Below, piece by piece: positions 16,515-19,356 of a stretch of 19,356 nucleotides of DNA. This DNA comes from Bacteroidales bacterium. Its GTDB lineage: Bacteria; Bacteroidota; Bacteroidia; Bacteroidales; Porphyromonadaceae. Position numbers and translations under genes: made by a program. The notes beneath the pieces are model-generated. The model was not told the origin of the DNA. It made no database searches and saw nothing but the letters and a program-made list of their open reading frames with translations. The first letter of the stretch is position 1; each line of letters opens with the position of its first letter. The stretch lies in NCBI GenBank assembly GCA_004555765.1, contig SFHG01000044.1, positions 1 to 19,356 of the forward strand, written 5' to 3'.

Positions 16515-18251
16515 ATGAAAGAAAAAAGTATACTGACAGCGGGTCTTATTTTCATAATCCTAAGCACCTTCAGCAGCTGCGACATAAATACGCGTCCCAT
16601 GGATAAGTACTCCGAGGACGTGATTTGGGGCGACCCGGTCACGGCTCAGGGGTTCGTAAACGACGCATACGGGTCTATGTATTGGATGGTGAGTAACGAC
16701 GACTGGTCAGACAATACCGTGGTGAATTCCTCTCGGGGCAGTGTGGTTACCTTCATTTCCGAGAATTTCAACAGTGAGTCCGACTTCGGATGGAACATCT
16801 ACGAGGATGTCCGCAAGTTCAATAAGATTCTCGAGAAAGTAGCCGCAAGTGACTTTAGAGAGTCAGACAAAAATATTCTAAATGGGAATGCTTATTTCTT
16901 GAGAGGCATGACCTATTTTGCCGCCGCCAGAAAATTTGGACGTCTAATGATTGTGGACAAAGTGATGACTCCGAAGGATGAAATGAACCTTCCTCGTACC
17001 AAGACCATTAAGAAGACCTACGACTTTATCATCAGCGATCTGAAGAACGCTACCAAACTCCTGCCTGCTGATGTCAAGCTCGGGACCCCGGGTAAGGGTG
17101 CCGCCTATGCACTTCTGGCCGAAGTATGTCTGCATGGTGCCGCTTACCTGGATGACCAAGCACAACGCAACGAGTATTACGCCGAAGCAATCAAGGCAAG
17201 TGAAGCTCTTTTTTCTATGGGAAAGTATTCATTGGACGCCGATTTCGGAGGTATGTTCAACACGTTCGCAGGTGCCACATCTTCTCCTGAAATAATCCTT
17301 GGCATCTACCGTAATTCCAAGAATACCGTGATTATGGATACCTGGATGCAGGAACTCTGCCCCAATATGGGTGGAGACAAAGCTGCTGCAGGAGTATTGG
17401 AGAAATGGCCGCTGGACAAGCCCCTCGAAGGCTGGCTGGAAAGAACGCCCTCACAGGAACTCACGGACGCATTCCTCGTCGTAGACAAAGCGGATGGTAA
17501 AGCCAAGAAGTGGAACGAAACGGCTGCTTACAAGAATTTCAGGCCCAACAGTGGACGGCAGATGCACGATGCTGTGTATGCGAATAGAGACCAACGCTTT
17601 TATGCCACCATCGTATATGATCACTCCAAGTATTTCACAAATACAGTGACAACCAGAAGAGGTGGCAACGTACACTATGCCTCTAACGTCCAGCAGGATC
17701 GACATATGTCCAAGACGGGCTACCTGTATCGCAAAGGTATGTACGAAGACACCTGGCTCTACTATAACGTGCCTACCAATTATTGCTATCCCATTCTCCG
17801 GCTTGGCCGCTCGTACCTCAATTATGCAGAAGCTCAGCTTCGCCTAAATGGTGCGGCAGGAGTATCGAAAGCCGTGGAATACATAAATAAGACCAGAACC
17901 ACTCATGGAAAGCTCCCTGAACTGGCATCTACCATCTCATTTAAAGAAGCATGGGACTCTTACAAGCTCGAGAGACGTGCCGAACTAGTTCAGGAAAATG
18001 ACAGGTATTGGTCTCTCCTAAGATGGGGCAAGGCTGATAATCTTGATGTGATTCCTGAGCTCAATACCGTCGTCCACGCAATGGAAATATCCGAAAACGG
18101 GGAGTCATTTGAGGTAATTCAGTTGCCCACTCCTGTATTTTCATCTAACCAACGACAGTTCTCCAAGAAGAGATATCTACTGCCGATACCTAAGAGCGAG
18201 ACAATAGAGAACAGCTCCCTCAAGAATGACCAAAACCCCGGATGGGAGTGA
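16515..18251 (+). CDS. SusD/RagB-like nutrient-binding surface lipoprotein
   Basis: Lid and ligand-binding lipoprotein of the second Sus-type transporter. The signal peptide ends in the lipobox FSSC (Cys22), followed by DINTRPMDKYSEDVIWGD. The N-terminal half has the helical SusD pattern (YFLRGMTYFAAARKFGRLMI; YALLAEVCLHGAAYL). The conserved C-terminal block is YKLERRAELVQENDRYW around E486-R488 and then LLRWGKAD, and the protein closes with the canonical YLLPIPKSET...NPGWE. At 578 residues its length is typical. It shares little visible sequence with the SusD-like protein at 3090-5135, so the two loci probably handle different substrates. It lies 44 bp after the SusC body, and the next lipoprotein follows after another 44 bp. 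The three were probably one transcript. Confidence 0.95.
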   Translation: MKEKSILTAGLIFIILSTFSSCDINTRPMDKYSEDVIWGDPVTAQGFVNDAYGSMYWMVSNDDWSDNTVVNSSRGSVVTFISENFNSESDFGWNIYEDVRKFNKILEKVAASDFRESDKNILNGNAYFLRGMTYFAAARKFGRLMIVDKVMTPKDEMNLPRTKTIKKTYDFIISDLKNATKLLPADVKLGTPGKGAAYALLAEVCLHGAAYLDDQAQRNEYYAEAIKASEALFSMGKYSLDADFGGMFNTFAGATSSPEIILGIYRNSKNTVIMDTWMQELCPNMGGDKAAAGVLEKWPLDKPLEGWLERTPSQELTDAFLVVDKADGKAKKWNETAAYKNFRPNSGRQMHDAVYANRDQRFYATIVYDHSKYFTNTVTTRRGGNVHYASNVQQDRHMSKTGYLYRKGMYEDTWLYYNVPTNYCYPILRLGRSYLNYAEAQLRLNGAAGVSKAVEYINKTRTTHGKLPELASTISFKEAWDSYKLERRAELVQENDRYWSLLRWGKADNLDVIPELNTVVHAMEISENGESFEVIQLPTPVFSSNQRQFSKKRYLLPIPKSETIENSSLKNDQNPGWE

Positions 18252-18295
18252 CCAAATAACCAAAGAATTTTTTTGAGTGTGCGATATAAAAATCC

Positions 18296-18766
18296 ATGAA
18301 AAAGAACATACTACTCTTCGCTACAATTCTGGTATGCGTCCTCGGGCTGAGTTCCTGTCTTACTTCCGGGCTTGACCCGCTACCTGCATATGAAGACGCG
18401 GACATTACGAATTTCAAGTTTGAACACCGCTGGAGCATCAAAGAAGGAACCTCCGATAAGCTTCAGGTGAAGGAAATGACGGTGGACTTGTCAATAGACA
18501 AAGAAAAGAACGTAGTCTCAGCCAAGATTACTGTACCTCCTGCAGGTGAAGGTTTCCTTCAGAACGAGAGAGAAAAGGTATCTCTGAAAAGCATCGTAGG
18601 TTACTGCTCCCTCTCTACTGCAGCCAGAATAGAGCCTATAGGGAGTGCCCCCAGACTGGGTGTGCCCGGGGACTTCTCCCAGAGTCCGATGACCTATAAG
18701 GTAACTGCCGCGGATGGCAAGACCGTCAAGGAATGGAAACTCATCATCACTGAATTCAAGAAGTAA
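18296..18766 (+). CDS. Small lipoprotein in the SusE position, function unknown (DUF5018-like ending)
   Basis: A 156-residue lipoprotein: the signal peptide MKKNILLFATILVCVLG runs into the lipobox LSSC with Cys21. The mature part begins LTSGLDPLPAYEDADITNFKFEHRW, followed by beta-rich sequence (VKEMTVDLSIDKEKNVVSAKITVP). It ends with PGDFSQSPMTYKVTAADGKTV and KEWKLIITE, a pattern common in Bacteroidetes surface lipoproteins described as DUF5018-like or Ig-like, where 'yxVTAxDGxxxxWxVxv' closes the fold. Its place directly after a SusC/SusD pair is that of SusE/SusF-type accessory binding proteins. It is much shorter than classic SusE/F, so it probably holds a single domain. Naming it a ligand binder is inference from position and lipidation. 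Confidence 0.85.
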   Translation: MKKNILLFATILVCVLGLSSCLTSGLDPLPAYEDADITNFKFEHRWSIKEGTSDKLQVKEMTVDLSIDKEKNVVSAKITVPPAGEGFLQNEREKVSLKSIVGYCSLSTAARIEPIGSAPRLGVPGDFSQSPMTYKVTAADGKTVKEWKLIITEFKK

Positions 18767-18792
18767 CACCCACTTCACTCCATTAAATTAAA

Positions 18793-18840
18793 TGGAACGG
18801 GTTCCACTCAAAATTTTAAGTGGAACCCGTTCCACTTTCT
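18793..18840 (+). terminator. Hairpin terminator after the second sus operon
   Basis: TGGAACGGGTTCCACT (18793-18808) is exactly complementary to AGTGGAACCCGTTCCA (18819-18834), with the 10-nt loop CAAAATTTTA. The downstream side continues CTTTCTTTCG, a T-rich tail that fits an intrinsic terminator about 25 bp after the lipoprotein stop. The AT-rich loop and the AAAT before the left arm could let it work in both directions. Confidence 0.8.
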
Positions 18841-19007
18841 TTCGACCACTCATCTCACAAGCATATTAGACAGATTGAGAACTCCTTAAACAACAAGCCA
18901 AAAAGAAAAAATGGGTTTAGAACCCCCTTTGAATCCTTTTTCCTTACATTCGATATCGTGTTGCACTTGTAGGTGGAATGTACCCCTCAAAAAACTTTGC
19001 TCGGTGA

Positions 19008-19040
19008 TTTGGTTGAATGGGGAAAAGTTAGTATCTTTGC
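19008..19040 (+). promoter_or_regulatory. Canonical Bacteroidetes promoter with no obvious gene
   Basis: TTTG (19008-19011), a 20-bp spacer, then TATCTTTG followed by C (19032-19040): both elements fit the phylum consensus and the spacing is right. The start point would be near 19046. The next roughly 270 bases hold no good open frame (an ATG at 19118 is followed by a stop after one codon), so the product may be a small RNA or a long leader. Confidence 0.75.
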
Positions 19041-19069
19041 ACACGCAAAAGCGGAACAGGGGTTTCGTA

Positions 19070-19111
19070 GCAAGGAAAAGGCACTGAAAGGCAAGGAAAA
19101 GGCGCTGAAAA
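19070..19111 (+). repeat. Tandem 21-bp repeat, two copies
   Basis: GCAAGGAAAAGGCACTGAAAG (19070-19090) is followed at once by a second copy at 19091-19111 with 19 of 21 bases the same. It lies about 25 nt after the predicted start point of the 19 kb promoter, so it would be inside the transcript. The 21-bp unit equals seven codons, but the surrounding frame is not convincing as a gene. Confidence 0.7.
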
Positions 19112-19294
19112 ATCGAGATGAACTAACCTGCGGGACAAGAGACGGGCTGAGTTACGGTAGTGACGGCTGACTTTTGGACTGGGATTAGAGGCCTTTTGAG
19201 GGAAGTGTTGGAGGGAGATTTTTCCCGAGTTGTTTTGATCCATTGGGCTTAAAAATAGCTTCGAAAATATTTCTCGAAAAACTTTTTGGTTTTC

Positions 19295-19326
19295 TTGCAG
19301 GAATAAAAAATCCTTGGTAACTTTGC
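19295..19326 (+). promoter_or_regulatory. Bacteroidetes-type promoter for a gene beyond the right edge
   Basis: TTG (19295-19297), a 20-bp spacer rich in A, then TAACTTTG followed by C (19318-19326) matches the -33/-7 consensus. The transcript would begin near 19332, and the window ends within 25 bases, so the gene served is not visible. Confidence 0.7.
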
Positions 19327-19356
19327 CATCACAACCGCCAAGCCGGACGGCAATCG

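Larger units (their letters stand above)
18842..19356. other. Stretch without a supported gene; two promoters and a possible small RNA
   Basis: Between the terminator and the right edge there is no convincing coding region. A 65-codon open frame at 18973-19170 starts upstream of, and runs through, the promoter at 19008-19040, so it is unlikely to be a gene. About 280 nt lie between the first start point and the second promoter, and contain a short tandem repeat. The second promoter points off the right edge. Confidence 0.6.

Noticed and set aside
18973..19170. 65-codon frame with a KEKALKGKEKALK repeat
   Set aside because: Its start lies upstream of a canonical promoter that is inside the frame; the protein repeat only reflects the 21-bp tandem DNA repeat.
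1..19356. CRISPR arrays, tRNA or rRNA genes, intact insertion sequences, toxin-antitoxin or defence genes
   Set aside because: I looked in all spacers and found no regular repeat-spacer array, no cloverleaf with anticodon, no transposase and no such gene families.

Overview
The window reads as a Bacteroidales-type (Bacteroidota) chromosome of moderate GC. The reasons are two SusC/SusD outer-membrane nutrient-uptake pairs, a TamB gene coupled to a lipoprotein-type Omp85 (TamL), and several promoters matching the Bacteroidetes consensus (TTTG or TTG near -33, TAnnTTTG near -7). The genus cannot be fixed from the sequence alone. All confident genes are on the + strand.

Layout. (1) 2-5135: a SusC-like TonB-dependent transporter, cut by the left window edge, followed by a large SusD-like lipoprotein. 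(2) 5136-5701: non-coding. It holds what looks like a shrunken group II intron (5' end plus domain V-like hairpin, no reverse transcriptase), small hairpins, and a good promoter for tamB. (3) 5702-12783: tamB and tamL overlapping by ATGA. This is the envelope assembly module that links inner membrane and outer membrane. (4) 12784-13378: non-coding, with a perfect 21-bp-arm palindrome, a second half copy, a looser long-range inverted repeat, and a promoter for the second sus operon. (5) 13379-18766: a second SusC gene whose signal-peptide part is out of frame with the rest, then an intact SusD-like lipoprotein and a small lipoprotein in the SusE position. A strong hairpin terminator follows. 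(6) 18842-19356: no convincing gene, but two well-formed promoters, one of which may drive a small RNA and one a gene beyond the right edge.

How they work together. SusC barrels with their SusD lids import oligomeric nutrients (glycans or peptides) across the outer membrane, powered by TonB. The small third lipoprotein probably helps bind ligand at the surface. No glycoside hydrolase, peptidase, sigma/anti-sigma pair or hybrid two-component regulator is present, so the substrate cannot be named. TamB/TamL is a housekeeping-type envelope system, probably transcribed from its own promoter, and probably sits between the two sus loci by chance.

Most worth a second look: the broken SusC N-terminus, which looks like a microhomology (GGTACG) deletion that also shifted frame; the intron remnant; a related hairpin sequence on both sides of tamBL; and the orphan promoter near 19 kb. 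I saw no clearly new multi-gene system.
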